Origin: Flammeovirgaceae bacterium UBA6059
Lineage (GTDB): Bacteria; Bacteroidota; Bacteroidia; Cytophagales; Cyclobacteriaceae
Assembly (NCBI GenBank): GCA_002435755.1
Contig: DIYH01000017.1
Coordinates: 96,994-160,993 of the forward strand
DNA: 64,000 bases
Direction: 5' to 3'
Shown: positions 43,300-50,703 of the stretch, in pieces
Layout of the letters: every line of letters starts with the position of its first letter
Position numbering within the stretch: the stretch's first letter is position 1
Made by a program: the position numbers and the translations under genes
Notes under the pieces: model-generated
What the model was told of the DNA's origin: nothing
Database searches by the model: none
The model's input: the letters and a program-made list of their open reading frames with translations, nothing else

Positions 43300-43723
43300 A
43301 GAAGTGAAGCTCACATATAGGAATAAGCTGAAAGCCAGTGATCGACCGAAAATCGGATGTGGCGAAGATGCATATAAGGTCTTTTTGCAAGCTTGGGATC
43401 TTGATCAAATCGATCTATTGGAGGAATGTAAGGCGATGTTTTTAGATCGCAGTCTTAGGGTGATGTCTTTAGCCACCATTTCAAAAGGTGGATTTAGTGG
43501 AACAGTTGTGGATTTAAAGTTAATCTTCTCAATAGCACTTAAAAGGCGAGCAAATAGCCTCATTCTAGCGCATAATCACCCATCGGGAAATCTAAGACCA
43601 AGCAGGCAGGACATATCATTGACACGGAATCTCGTAGCCGCTGGGCAGATCATGCAAATTGAAGTCCAGGATCATCTAATCATAACAAGAGATGGCTTCT
43701 ACTCAATTGGGCCAGATTTGTAG
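43286..43723 (+). CDS. radC: RadC-type JAB-domain protein
   Basis: A 145-residue protein. The frame opens at 43262, but ATG 43286 is preceded by a GAGG at a good distance, so I choose it; it overlaps ardC by 14 bases. The JAB/MPN zinc motif is complete (LAHNHPSGNLRPSRQDISLT), preceded by ISKGGFSGTVVDLKLIFSIA, as in the RadC proteins of Bacteroidota mobile elements. The N-terminal HhH domain of chromosomal RadC is missing. It probably acts on DNA during element transfer or replication, though RadC biochemistry is not settled. Confidence 0.9.
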   Translation: MSLIEEVKLTYRNKLKASDRPKIGCGEDAYKVFLQAWDLDQIDLLEECKAMFLDRSLRVMSLATISKGGFSGTVVDLKLIFSIALKRRANSLILAHNHPSGNLRPSRQDISLTRNLVAAGQIMQIEVQDHLIITRDGFYSIGPDL

Positions 43724-43734
43724 ACAGTAAAGAA

Positions 43735-44064
43735 TTATCCGACCATACCCCAACTTGTTTCACCTTTTAGTGCGTCCTCTTTGACAATGCGCATTTCATA
43801 GCCGCATGCCTTAACGATGCTCAAGAAATTGCTAAGCTTTATGTCATCACTCTTCCCAGACTTTACATTCTGAATAGTTGTCGGTGATATACCCGCTAGT
43901 TCAGCGAGTTTCCTGACACTCTTACCATCATTTTCCATGAGGGCGTGGAGCAGCTCAGATAAAGCAAGCTCCTTGAATTCCTTGTCATAGTCTTTCTTGA
44001 ATTCTGGATCCTTCAAGAACTTATCGAAGGTTGGTCCGAACTTCTTTTTATCCTTTGTCTTCAT
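43735..44064 (-). CDS. higA: XRE-type antitoxin (HigA-like)
   Basis: A 109-residue protein with an HTH at about residues 45-95 (SVRKLAELAGISPTTIQNVK, then SNFLSIVKACGYEMRI). The N-terminal 40 residues are Lys-rich. It overlaps the upstream toxin-like gene by 17 bases and is downstream of it, the toxin-first order typical of HigBA modules. Probable role: binds and neutralises the toxin and represses the operon. It converges with radC. Confidence 0.82.
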   Translation of the reverse strand: MKTKDKKKFGPTFDKFLKDPEFKKDYDKEFKELALSELLHALMENDGKSVRKLAELAGISPTTIQNVKSGKSDDIKLSNFLSIVKACGYEMRIVKEDALKGETSWGMVG

Positions 44065-44446
44065 AGTATGTTCCTTTCTTGCAACGTGCTTCGTAATCTA
44101 TCTTCTTCTCAAGCGCTCTTTCCTTTTCAGCACTAGGAAGCTTCTGCTGCTTTTTCATAAAGGCATTCGTGATAATGATTTTTTTGCCACTTACGAAGAA
44201 GCATAAAAAGCGATGAGGTTGAGGCTTAAAAGCATAAATCTTATCGCCCTCATTTCTGAACTTCTCTTTGTTCCTGATCGTCCCAACATCGCCCATCAGT
44301 TGAAGAAGATGCGCAAGTTTCTTTACGTCACTCGCTGCCATATTCTCCAAATAATCTCTAGGTTGACTTTGACCTTTGTCATCAAAATAGAATTCTATTT
44401 GATAGACATCGCCTTGGTAGGCTATGTAATTGGGCATTTCAACCAT
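44048..44446 (-). CDS. higB: HigB-like toxin (phage Gp49/DUF891 family)
   Basis: A 132-residue protein of the HigB/RelE superfamily (Gp49 branch): PRDYLENMAASDVKKLAHLL, then GDVGTIRNKEKFRNEGDKIY, then FLCFFVSGKKIIITNAFMKK and a Lys-rich tail. The IYAFKPQPHRFLCFF strand holds the usual Arg/Phe positions. It would be a ribosome-dependent mRNA interferase. It is the first gene of the pair with the XRE antitoxin. Together they would stabilise the island. Confidence 0.82.
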   Translation of the reverse strand: MVEMPNYIAYQGDVYQIEFYFDDKGQSQPRDYLENMAASDVKKLAHLLQLMGDVGTIRNKEKFRNEGDKIYAFKPQPHRFLCFFVSGKKIIITNAFMKKQQKLPSAEKERALEKKIDYEARCKKGTYYEDKG

Positions 44447-44757
44447 ACTTACAAGTGTACAACTTTATTGTTACAGTGTCAATAAGAAAACACATCAGTG
44501 AGGCTCCTAGTTTCAATGACCATCAGGTGTTGCTTTGGTGCATTAAAGGGCCATTTGATCCATCGAATTAAGCCTTAGAAATGAGTGGTTCAAAATCGCC
44601 TTTTTTCTATCAGACATCACGTCAAAGAAGATACTCTTCTTTGAAATTCCTGTGAATTCAAGATCCAAGAATGTCTCCATTTGCGAGGCACGACAATGGA
44701 ACATATGAAGAACATTTGGTTGACAATCATTCAATATTAGGACTATTATCCTAAACT
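44447..44757. other. Gap between the toxin-antitoxin pair and a hypothetical gene
   Basis: These 311 bases contain the promoter region for higBA and for gene 44758. I see no other gene or RNA. Confidence 0.35.
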
Positions 44758-45150
44758 ATGTCAGAAGAAGTATGGAATCCAGAAGAAGTACTTAGAAGAT
44801 GGGCCGGACAAAATCTCGTTGGCTCGGCTAAAGAAACAATCAAAAGTCATCTTAAGCCATATCGGTCCGATGATTATATACCTATTGCAGAGCTTGAAAC
44901 AGTAGTTCTAAAAACCGCAGGTATCGTTGAAGCTCTAGGCCCAAATTACATTGATCTTTTTGAGAGGGCTGAGGCGGAGCTCACCAAGGCACAACAAGAT
45001 TTGGACACCTTAGAAAGAATTAAGCGGATTGCCCTCAACTACGATGTCCATCAATCAAACATTAAAAACGATCTTATCAAGCCAAGCTCGTTTTTGCTCA
45101 AGGCTTGGGCCATCGCCGTATCGAGGGCGAATATACTTATGTCCCATTAG
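44758..45150 (+). CDS. Hypothetical protein related to the small protein beside the integrase
   Basis: A 130-residue helical, acidic protein. The middle, VVLKTAGIVEALGPNYIDLF with ERAEAELTKAQ, resembles EIIAARNECAKIIAAHGEQY with LSIFERLEQEIE in gene 46482-46748, so the two are likely paralogues or modules of one family. The C-terminal 32 codons overlap the convergent integrase gene by 96 bases, which is long and means the end may be altered. Function unknown. Confidence 0.5.
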   Translation: MSEEVWNPEEVLRRWAGQNLVGSAKETIKSHLKPYRSDDYIPIAELETVVLKTAGIVEALGPNYIDLFERAEAELTKAQQDLDTLERIKRIALNYDVHQSNIKNDLIKPSSFLLKAWAIAVSRANILMSH

Positions 45151-46344
45151 AGCTGCTTGAACTTTTTCAGGTGGCTCTACCGCTGTTAATCGATCTTCAA
45201 AACTATGGCGCAGAGAGTAGAGCTTATGGTTTTTTGAAGGGAGGAAATCGCTATCTCGGAAATACTTGTTAATAGTATTTGAAACCAAGTCTGACTTTCC
45301 AAAATATCTATCAAACGTCCCATCTAGTATCTGAAAAGCTCGTAGAGATGTACCAACCAGTGGTAAATCCCTTTCGCTCTGAGGTGTTTTAAGAGTGCGT
45401 GTTTCATTAGGACGAATCATTATGTACGGAATGTCATCATTCAATATGATATCTTCACTTTCCAAGCCGACCAGTTCGCCGATCCTTGCACCAGTATCAA
45501 TCATTGCATAAATCAATAATCTAGCCTCTTCATTAAGTCCGCTAAGCTTACTACCCATTAAAGTGCTTTGAATAAACTCATTACTGAAGGGGTAGCGTTT
45601 GCTTTTCTCAACCTCCTTAAGACGCATGCCCTCAAAGAGATTGTTAATCGATAAGGTAAGTCCGTGCGTCCGCTCTGCATGGCGTAGAATCTGTTTGATA
45701 AAACCAAGCTCTTTATTGACAGTGTTGGTACTTACACCTTCTTTCTCTACCCGATTGATCCACCAATTGCGAAATGTAATTATGTCTTGCCTAATAAGGT
45801 GTGAGATGTCTTTTTTGCCAACGAGCCTGGTGAAATTCCTAACCGCCTTTTTTCTTGGATTTTCCCATTTTACACGCTGATGTTCAGATAGCCCAATCAA
45901 ATTGCCTTTCTCGTGCTCGAAATATTCTTCCTGAGCTTTTAGAAGGGTAAACGGATTGCGTTCATATTCCCTGGCATCCAAAATAGTACGCTTAGCTTCA
46001 GTATCTCGAGTGTCGCTTGCGAGATTAATCCTATTCACAAATTCTGATAATGTCGCTTCTTTGACTAGCTTTTCTTTTGATAGCGGGTAATAGCCATTTT
46101 TCCGTAATTCTAAGCTGAGCTTTTGAAGATATGGAAGGGCGTTTGACCTGTTGAAGAGATGCAGGTTTTGTAAAAACTCTTCCAGGATAAGGTTGAAACT
46201 ATTTGCTCTGTTTGTAGCAACAACCTCACTATCTGTATCTAGTGCAATCTCAATTAATGCACATGCTAAGAGGTCCTCATATACCTTTGGCACACGACGC
46301 TGGAAATGAAATCTCTTTCCTCTCTTTTTCAAATATTTTGGCAT
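45055..46344 (-). CDS. Phage-type tyrosine integrase
   Basis: A 429-residue integrase. It begins with MPKYLKKRGKRFHFQRRVPK, the DUF6538-type N-terminus seen in many proteobacterial island integrases. A core-binding domain follows (residues about 130-230), then a catalytic domain with Arg (DTGARIGELVGLE), SLRHSF (Arg box, but with Tyr in place of the usual His two residues before), LMGHKYIRPRYG with His and Tyr. It starts 40 bases from a repeated TTGTAGTACAA element. It converges with 44758-45150. It would integrate the island at an att site; the att candidates are at 46513 and 48721. Confidence 0.85.
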   Translation of the reverse strand: MPKYLKKRGKRFHFQRRVPKVYEDLLACALIEIALDTDSEVVATNRANSFNLILEEFLQNLHLFNRSNALPYLQKLSLELRKNGYYPLSKEKLVKEATLSEFVNRINLASDTRDTEAKRTILDAREYERNPFTLLKAQEEYFEHEKGNLIGLSEHQRVKWENPRKKAVRNFTRLVGKKDISHLIRQDIITFRNWWINRVEKEGVSTNTVNKELGFIKQILRHAERTHGLTLSINNLFEGMRLKEVEKSKRYPFSNEFIQSTLMGSKLSGLNEEARLLIYAMIDTGARIGELVGLESEDIILNDDIPYIMIRPNETRTLKTPQSERDLPLVGTSLRAFQILDGTFDRYFGKSDLVSNTINKYFRDSDFLPSKNHKLYSLRHSFEDRLTAVEPPEKVQAALMGHKYIRPRYGDGPSLEQKRAWLDKIVFNV

Positions 46345-46380
46345 TCATTCTTCCCGAGCTTCACTTGCACATTACAATTT

Positions 46381-46405
46381 GTAGTACAATTTGTAGTACA
46401 AAGTC
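46381..46405. repeat. Tandem 11-bp element next to the integrase start
   Basis: Two copies of TTGTAGTACAA-type sequence lie in tandem upstream of the integrase ATG. Related pairs TTGTAGGACAA occur at about 46612-46634 and 48817-48838. Such direct repeats beside an att core resemble integrase arm-binding sites, or an operator of the integrase promoter. Confidence 0.5.
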
Positions 46406-46481
46406 AAGCCTTAAATGACCTTTAGACGAAACCGGAAGTGGTCATGAAAGCATTAAAATGGTTTGATATCAGTGTTTTAAG

Positions 46482-46748
46482 TCATTCGCCAAGATGGGGG
46501 GAATAGAGACTATTGGTGCAGGGGGTAAGATTGCGAGCGAAATTTGTGCACGCATAAGATATTGATATAAAGCACATAATTCGATTTAACAGAAAATCAC
46601 TTTCTTGATTGTAGGACAATTTGTAGGACAGCTCGATTTCCTGTTCTAGTCGCTCAAAGATTGATAAGTACTGCTCACCATGAGCAGCAATAATTTTAGC
46701 ACACTCATTTCGTGCGGCAATAATCTCATCAAGCTTGGGTTCTTGCAT
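46482..46748 (-). CDS. Small hypothetical protein upstream of the integrase
   Basis: An 88-residue protein from ATG 46748 (MQEPKLDEIIAARNECAKII and on). The longer frame to 46829 has an untypical N-terminus. The first half is helical, with HGEQYLSIFERLEQEIELSY, a type of small protein seen upstream of proteobacterial integrases. The second half reads through the att-like repeat (CTNFARNLTPCTN). A broken copy of the same second half lies at 48721-48860. It may be an excisionase-like or regulatory protein. Confidence 0.5.
   Translation of the reverse strand: MQEPKLDEIIAARNECAKIIAAHGEQYLSIFERLEQEIELSYKLSYNQESDFLLNRIMCFISISYACTNFARNLTPCTNSLYSPHLGE
46513..46634. repeat. att-like direct repeat, copy 1
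   Basis: TTGGTGCAGGGGGTA at 46513-46527 is repeated exactly at 48721. After it, ATTGATATAAAG and the 21-base element with ATTGTAGGACAATTTGTAGG recur in the same order within about 120 bases. Read on the other strand the core ends in CCCCCTGCACCA, like a tRNA acceptor end with CCA. Confidence 0.6.
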
Positions 46749-46943
46749 TGAGGACTCATATATTACATAATGAATTAGAATCCAACGCTGGACTCTAATT
46801 GGCATACATCTCCAAGTGGCTTGATCCACTTAGACGTAATGTCTGATTGAAAAAATACGACTATGGACAATAGCTGTTAATATACTTCCCCATCTTTCTA
46901 GACGTTTTAAGAAGGGAAGTCGAATGGAGCCTGACCCTGAATA

Positions 46944-47132
46944 CTAGAGAGAGGATTGAAAAAAGGTAGCAACCACAAACGCCACTATCATTGTTACCAT
47001 CAGGCCAATTAGCCAACGCATATTTCTGTCCATTTTTTCATTTGCTAGAGCTTGCTGCTGGTTTAGAAAACGCGTTTGCTCATGAAATGCTTCTTCTATT
47101 CGATTTTTGTTGTCCATCAATTTCTTCATCAC
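46944..47132 (-). CDS. Small coiled-coil, single-TM protein
   Basis: A 62-residue protein: a charged helix (NKNRIEEAFHEQTRFLNQQQ, then ANEKMDRN) followed by one C-terminal membrane segment (MRWLIGLMVTMIVAFVVATF). Two Met starts (47132 and 47129) are possible. The amphipathic helix-plus-anchor layout is typical of small accessory membrane proteins of prophages and islands, such as holin-like proteins. No function can be fixed. Confidence 0.5.
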   Translation of the reverse strand: MMKKLMDNKNRIEEAFHEQTRFLNQQQALANEKMDRNMRWLIGLMVTMIVAFVVATFFQSSL

Positions 47133-47592
47133 CCAGTGTTCACTGGCAACAATTACAGGTATTTTGTAGGATTATCTTCTCCTGTAAACGACATAATATC
47201 ACCAATCGCTAGGTAGATCAATCGACCCGCCCCAAAATTGGGTCGCATGACATTAATGTTGGCATTGGCCAAGATAGGATCTATTCCGGCCTCTTCACTT
47301 TAATCAGTTTGGTATTGCGTCAGACTTCTCTGCAAGCCCACTGATAGTTGAGATTTGTTAAATCTTATTCTGTAGGCATAACTGGCATAAGCGCCGTGCC
47401 GAGTGTTAACTCTTCGTCTAATTATTGAGGCGGGAGGTGACAAAATGGATAATTTTTTATGTCGAGAGGGAAATAATGATGTATTTCTCGACTTCCAATG
47501 AGCATGGAACATAATAGCCACCTCGAAACCTGAGAGTGCGAGATTCATTAAGCTTTTTCTAACTCTTTATCAGTACCATTAAGCCAATAGCC
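47133..47592. other. Gap with one doubtful frame
   Basis: The minus-strand frame 47300-47548 has no protein-like signal beyond openness. I see no RNA gene. The region lies between the two att-like repeats. Confidence 0.35.
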
Positions 47593-48621
47593 ATGGAGTT
47601 GTTGATGCATGAAGGTTCAAAAAATAGTGTCGGTAAACTTGATTCACTCTCTCTTAGTAGTGAATTCAATACGGCGAGCACGACAGAAAAAGGACTGATT
47701 CATTTTAAAATCGAATATGAACATCTAATTGAAGCAATCTTATCACAGGAGAAAATTAGAGTTTTGCATCTGGCAGATACGGATCATTACAATTTTGGGG
47801 TTCAATACCTTCTAAACTCTCCTCTAGCAATTCAATTAATGGCTGAAAACGGCTTTGAGAAGTTTTTTATAGAGCAACACCCTAATGATGTACAGAATAG
47901 CTATGCTGTCTTAGACAATTTTAAAGTTCAAAGCGAGCTAATTAATGAAGAGATAGAGTTTTTTTATCGGAATTATTGGTCGGTAGACGAAGAAGATAAA
48001 AGGACTATTATCTCTGAGTTCTACAATGGGTCTTCATCAACTGAGGAAATCGGAGACCAAGAAAAGCATATCAATAGACTAATGGTCGATCTTGCAAACG
48101 AGCTAGGTCTTTTGAAAGCGCGGGAGCATGGAATCGAAGTTCTTGGCTTGGACTGTAACACCAACAAGGAGAAATCCACCAAGCATTCATATCAAGATAG
48201 AATAGAAAGATTTGGATATGATGAAGTGATCACCTCCAAACTTGACTCTGTGCTGGCACTTAGCGAATCGAAGGTTGTATTGTCCTACGGCTCACATCAT
48301 CAGTTTGAACCAAAATCCAGTGGAAACGCTCCAAATACTGTTCAAAGGCTTGAAATATTTTCAAGTGAGCGTGACTACCATCAAAACTATGTTGACTGGC
48401 AAATTTTAAACTTACGTCTCTTAGATAAAGACGGAGTGCCAAAATTTTGGAATGAATTTAACAATAAGACTTGTATTGGGCGCTATTATGCCAAAGAGCA
48501 GGTGTTTATACTTGATGAAGATGCACCAAGTGAATTGAAGGAGAAGTTAATCCAAATCACGAATAGTACTAAGTATTGCAAAAATCCGAAAACTGAAGAT
48601 ACAATCATACACAAACCATAA
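47593..48621 (+). CDS. Hypothetical protein with a faint TIKI/erythromycin-esterase-like pattern
   Basis: A 342-residue soluble protein. The segment IRVLHLADTDHYNFGVQYLL, then NGFEKFFIEQHP, and later VVLSYGSHHQFEP, has the spacing of ChaN/EreA-like (TIKI superfamily) metal-binding enzymes, in which a G-D/E-x-H strand end, a vLE-type strand and a G-x-x-H strand line the active site. The match is weak and could be chance. The gene stands alone between the two att-like repeats, with no signal peptide, so it may be cargo of a small integrated element. An effector or resistance role is conceivable but not shown. Confidence 0.5.
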   Translation: MELLMHEGSKNSVGKLDSLSLSSEFNTASTTEKGLIHFKIEYEHLIEAILSQEKIRVLHLADTDHYNFGVQYLLNSPLAIQLMAENGFEKFFIEQHPNDVQNSYAVLDNFKVQSELINEEIEFFYRNYWSVDEEDKRTIISEFYNGSSSTEEIGDQEKHINRLMVDLANELGLLKAREHGIEVLGLDCNTNKEKSTKHSYQDRIERFGYDEVITSKLDSVLALSESKVVLSYGSHHQFEPKSSGNAPNTVQRLEIFSSERDYHQNYVDWQILNLRLLDKDGVPKFWNEFNNKTCIGRYYAKEQVFILDEDAPSELKEKLIQITNSTKYCKNPKTEDTIIHKP

Positions 48622-48720
48622 GGATAATTTGTATTTGGATCATATAACTATATCAAATTGATAAAATCCATTTATATCAAACACTTCGGAAGAAAATTGG
48701 ACGTTGTTTGAAATGATTTT

Positions 48721-48840
48721 TTGGTGCAGGGGGTAGGACTGCGGTGAAAATTGACGCGCATACAAGTAATTGATATAAAGTGGAAAAAAGTCTAATCCTT
48801 CGAATCAACTTCGCCATTGTAGGACAATTTGTAGGATAAT
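48721..48840. repeat. att-like direct repeat, copy 2, with a broken copy of the small protein's end
   Basis: It begins TTGGTGCAGGGGGTA (48721-48735) exactly as at 46513, and ends with the same ATTGTAGGACAATTTGTAGG element. Read on the minus strand it encodes ELSYKLSYNGEVD and later SPTPCTK, matching the end of protein 46482-46748 but with an internal stop. The DNA is therefore either a repeated att region or a remnant of a paralogous gene. Confidence 0.6.
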
Positions 48841-49929
48841 TCATTTGACAGTCTATTTAAATCTGAAAAGCTTATTTCAGGCGGAGGGATTCTTCTGGGG
48901 AAATAGAGAAGAAGAAACAAACATTTTCTCGTCCGCTTTTTGTTGGTGTTGGTCCTGCCAATGTTTTAAGAGTAGTTCAAAATTCTCGATTATTCATCCT
49001 TCTGAATGATACCTTGTGTTGGGCTTTTCTTGTACCTTCTTTCTAACTGTCAAAGAGGAGAAGGCGTGTATGCCAATTATATACCTTCACTCGTAGATAG
49101 CCATATCGTCGAGTTTGATACTTCAGAGTTGTGTGATCTGAGCAACCTGATCAAGATGGAAGTAATTCATCATTCGTCTGATTGCCAATTTGGATGAAAT
49201 TATTATCAGTGCTGTCCTGGCCAATAGAGAAAATATTCACAGTAAAGAAATTGATAACTACCCAAATCGACTCCAGCAACGTGAAAACAAACCCAGTAAC
49301 GACGGAATCGGAGTTGGGTTACCCGAAAATCAGTCACGAGGTGACGAAAAGCTAGTCGCATTCTACTAAAACCAATCTCGGCTTGTCGAAAAGTCAGTTG
49401 TATGCAACGAAAACATTTCGGCTGGAGGAAAAAGGCATCTGGCAAAGGGCGAAACCGGGTCATGACCGACAATAGCGATGACTTATTGTTAGAAATATCT
49501 CCGTTGATAATAACCATATTTTTCATATTCTTTGAAGCGTTATCACAATATCAAGAATGACCTCCTGAGGCTTGCTTTTTCATCTAATTGTGTTTTTCTT
49601 CCATTGACCACAGCTAATAGGGATTTTCTGATGCCTGTACGATATCATTCCTTCTCTAACCACATGAGACCCTCGTATATGGCACTCAATTGCAGGTCTT
49701 TTAAATGTTAGGAATAAATACAGAATCTCTATGAATGCTCTATTTCATCCATATTACCATGACTCAAATCCAGTCATCTCAATAGTCTTGGATCAAGCCC
49801 ATGTCTGCTCACCCATAAGAGTTGCTCAATTACTAACCTTATTGGCGATATCGGCAAGCGGTGTTCCATTACCTGCAATTAGCCGTGGGAACCTCTAAAG
49901 AAAAGATGGTCATCGACTAACTTCATAGG
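48841..49929. other. Long gap upstream of the CRISPR operon
   Basis: Nearly 1.1 kb without a convincing gene. It holds the 21-bp tandem repeat at 49270-49460 and should hold the operon promoter near its right end (about 49700-49925), where I cannot pick a certain -7/-33 pair. The frame at 49006-49197 has no support. Confidence 0.45.
49270..49460. repeat. Degenerate 21-bp tandem repeat, about nine units
   Basis: Units of 21 bases of the form CGAAAAnnnAGTCnnnnnnnA follow one another. The period is exact: read on the minus strand, a Phe codon recurs every seventh codon nine times (residues 25, 32, 39, 46, 53, 60, 67, 74 and 81 of that frame). The unit sequence is degenerate but the period is kept. 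The frame itself is unlikely to be a protein. Confidence 0.7.
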
Positions 49930-50703
49930 ATGACAATACAACCTTTGTTTTTACTCGGTGGCCATGACCTGGAGATGAAAGCCATAGCCAAGCTACTTAC
50001 CAGCAATCATGTGCCCTACCTTGACGCTAACCTGTCGTGGGACAATGCCCTGTGGGAAGCCTACTTGCAGCCTCCATACAAGGCGCAGCTGGAAGCGGCG
50101 CTGGCTCAAGTGCAACCGTTATATGGGATAGAGCTCCGCGGCAGTATCCCTGACGGATGCCAACTGATCGACCATCACAACAAGCAGGAAGACCAACCGT
50201 CATCGATTGATCAGGTAAGCAAGATCATAGGTCATACTATGACGAGATGGGAAGAGCTAGTAGCGGCCAATGATACCGGCTACATCCCAGCCTTGATGCA
50301 AATGGGTGCCTCTGATGAGGAGATCGAAAAGGTAAGACGTGCTGACCGACAAGCGCAGGGTGTGACAGAGGAGGACGAAGAGTTGGCTCTGAAGTCCATC
50401 GGAGAGCACATGGAAGTGAGTCCTGATGAACTAATAGTAGTTCGATCGCTGACCTCAAGGTTTTCGCCGATCACCGACCGCTTGTACGGTCAGGCAAATC
50501 GTCTGCTCGTCTATCATGACCGTGACCTCAACTATTATGGTGAGGGCAAGGAAAAACTAGTATCACATTTTGACGACTTGCTCAAAGCTGATAATGCGTA
50601 CCATGGAGGAGGGTCCTCAGGCTTTTTCGGCATTCACTCTATAGAGAATGACCAGCACATGCAGGAATTGATCGCAGATATAAAAAGGTTGACCAATGCC
50701 TAG
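49930..50703 (+). CDS. DHH-family phosphodiesterase, NrN-like (SAM-AMP degrading)
   Basis: A 257-residue protein of the DHH phosphoesterase superfamily: LLGGHDLEM near residue 8-16, the eponymous DHH at 81-83 (LIDHHNK), Asp115 (AANDTGY) and a Gly-rich HGGGSSGFFG near 225-234 that matches the C-terminal substrate-binding loop. In the Bacteroides fragilis type III-B system a nanoRNase-like NrN of this family, encoded next to CorA, hydrolyses the SAM-AMP messenger and switches the effector off. The gene is first in the operon and overlaps corA by eight bases (ATGCCTAG), the same overlap as between cmr1 and cas10. Assignment rests on motif and position. Confidence 0.82.
   Translation: MTIQPLFLLGGHDLEMKAIAKLLTSNHVPYLDANLSWDNALWEAYLQPPYKAQLEAALAQVQPLYGIELRGSIPDGCQLIDHHNKQEDQPSSIDQVSKIIGHTMTRWEELVAANDTGYIPALMQMGASDEEIEKVRRADRQAQGVTEEDEELALKSIGEHMEVSPDELIVVRSLTSRFSPITDRLYGQANRLLVYHDRDLNYYGEGKEKLVSHFDDLLKADNAYHGGGSSGFFGIHSIENDQHMQELIADIKRLTNA

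Noticed and set aside
46513..46634. A full tRNA gene at the att-like core
   Set aside because: Only an acceptor-end-like sequence can be seen; the D and anticodon arms are not present, so I list it as an att-like repeat.
47300..47548. Minus-strand frame of 82 codons
   Set aside because: Composition suggests a chance frame; no start signal or homology pattern.
49206..49526. Minus-strand frame of 106 codons with a heptad Phe pattern
   Set aside because: The pattern is a product of the 21-bp tandem DNA repeat; no start signal or protein family supports a gene.
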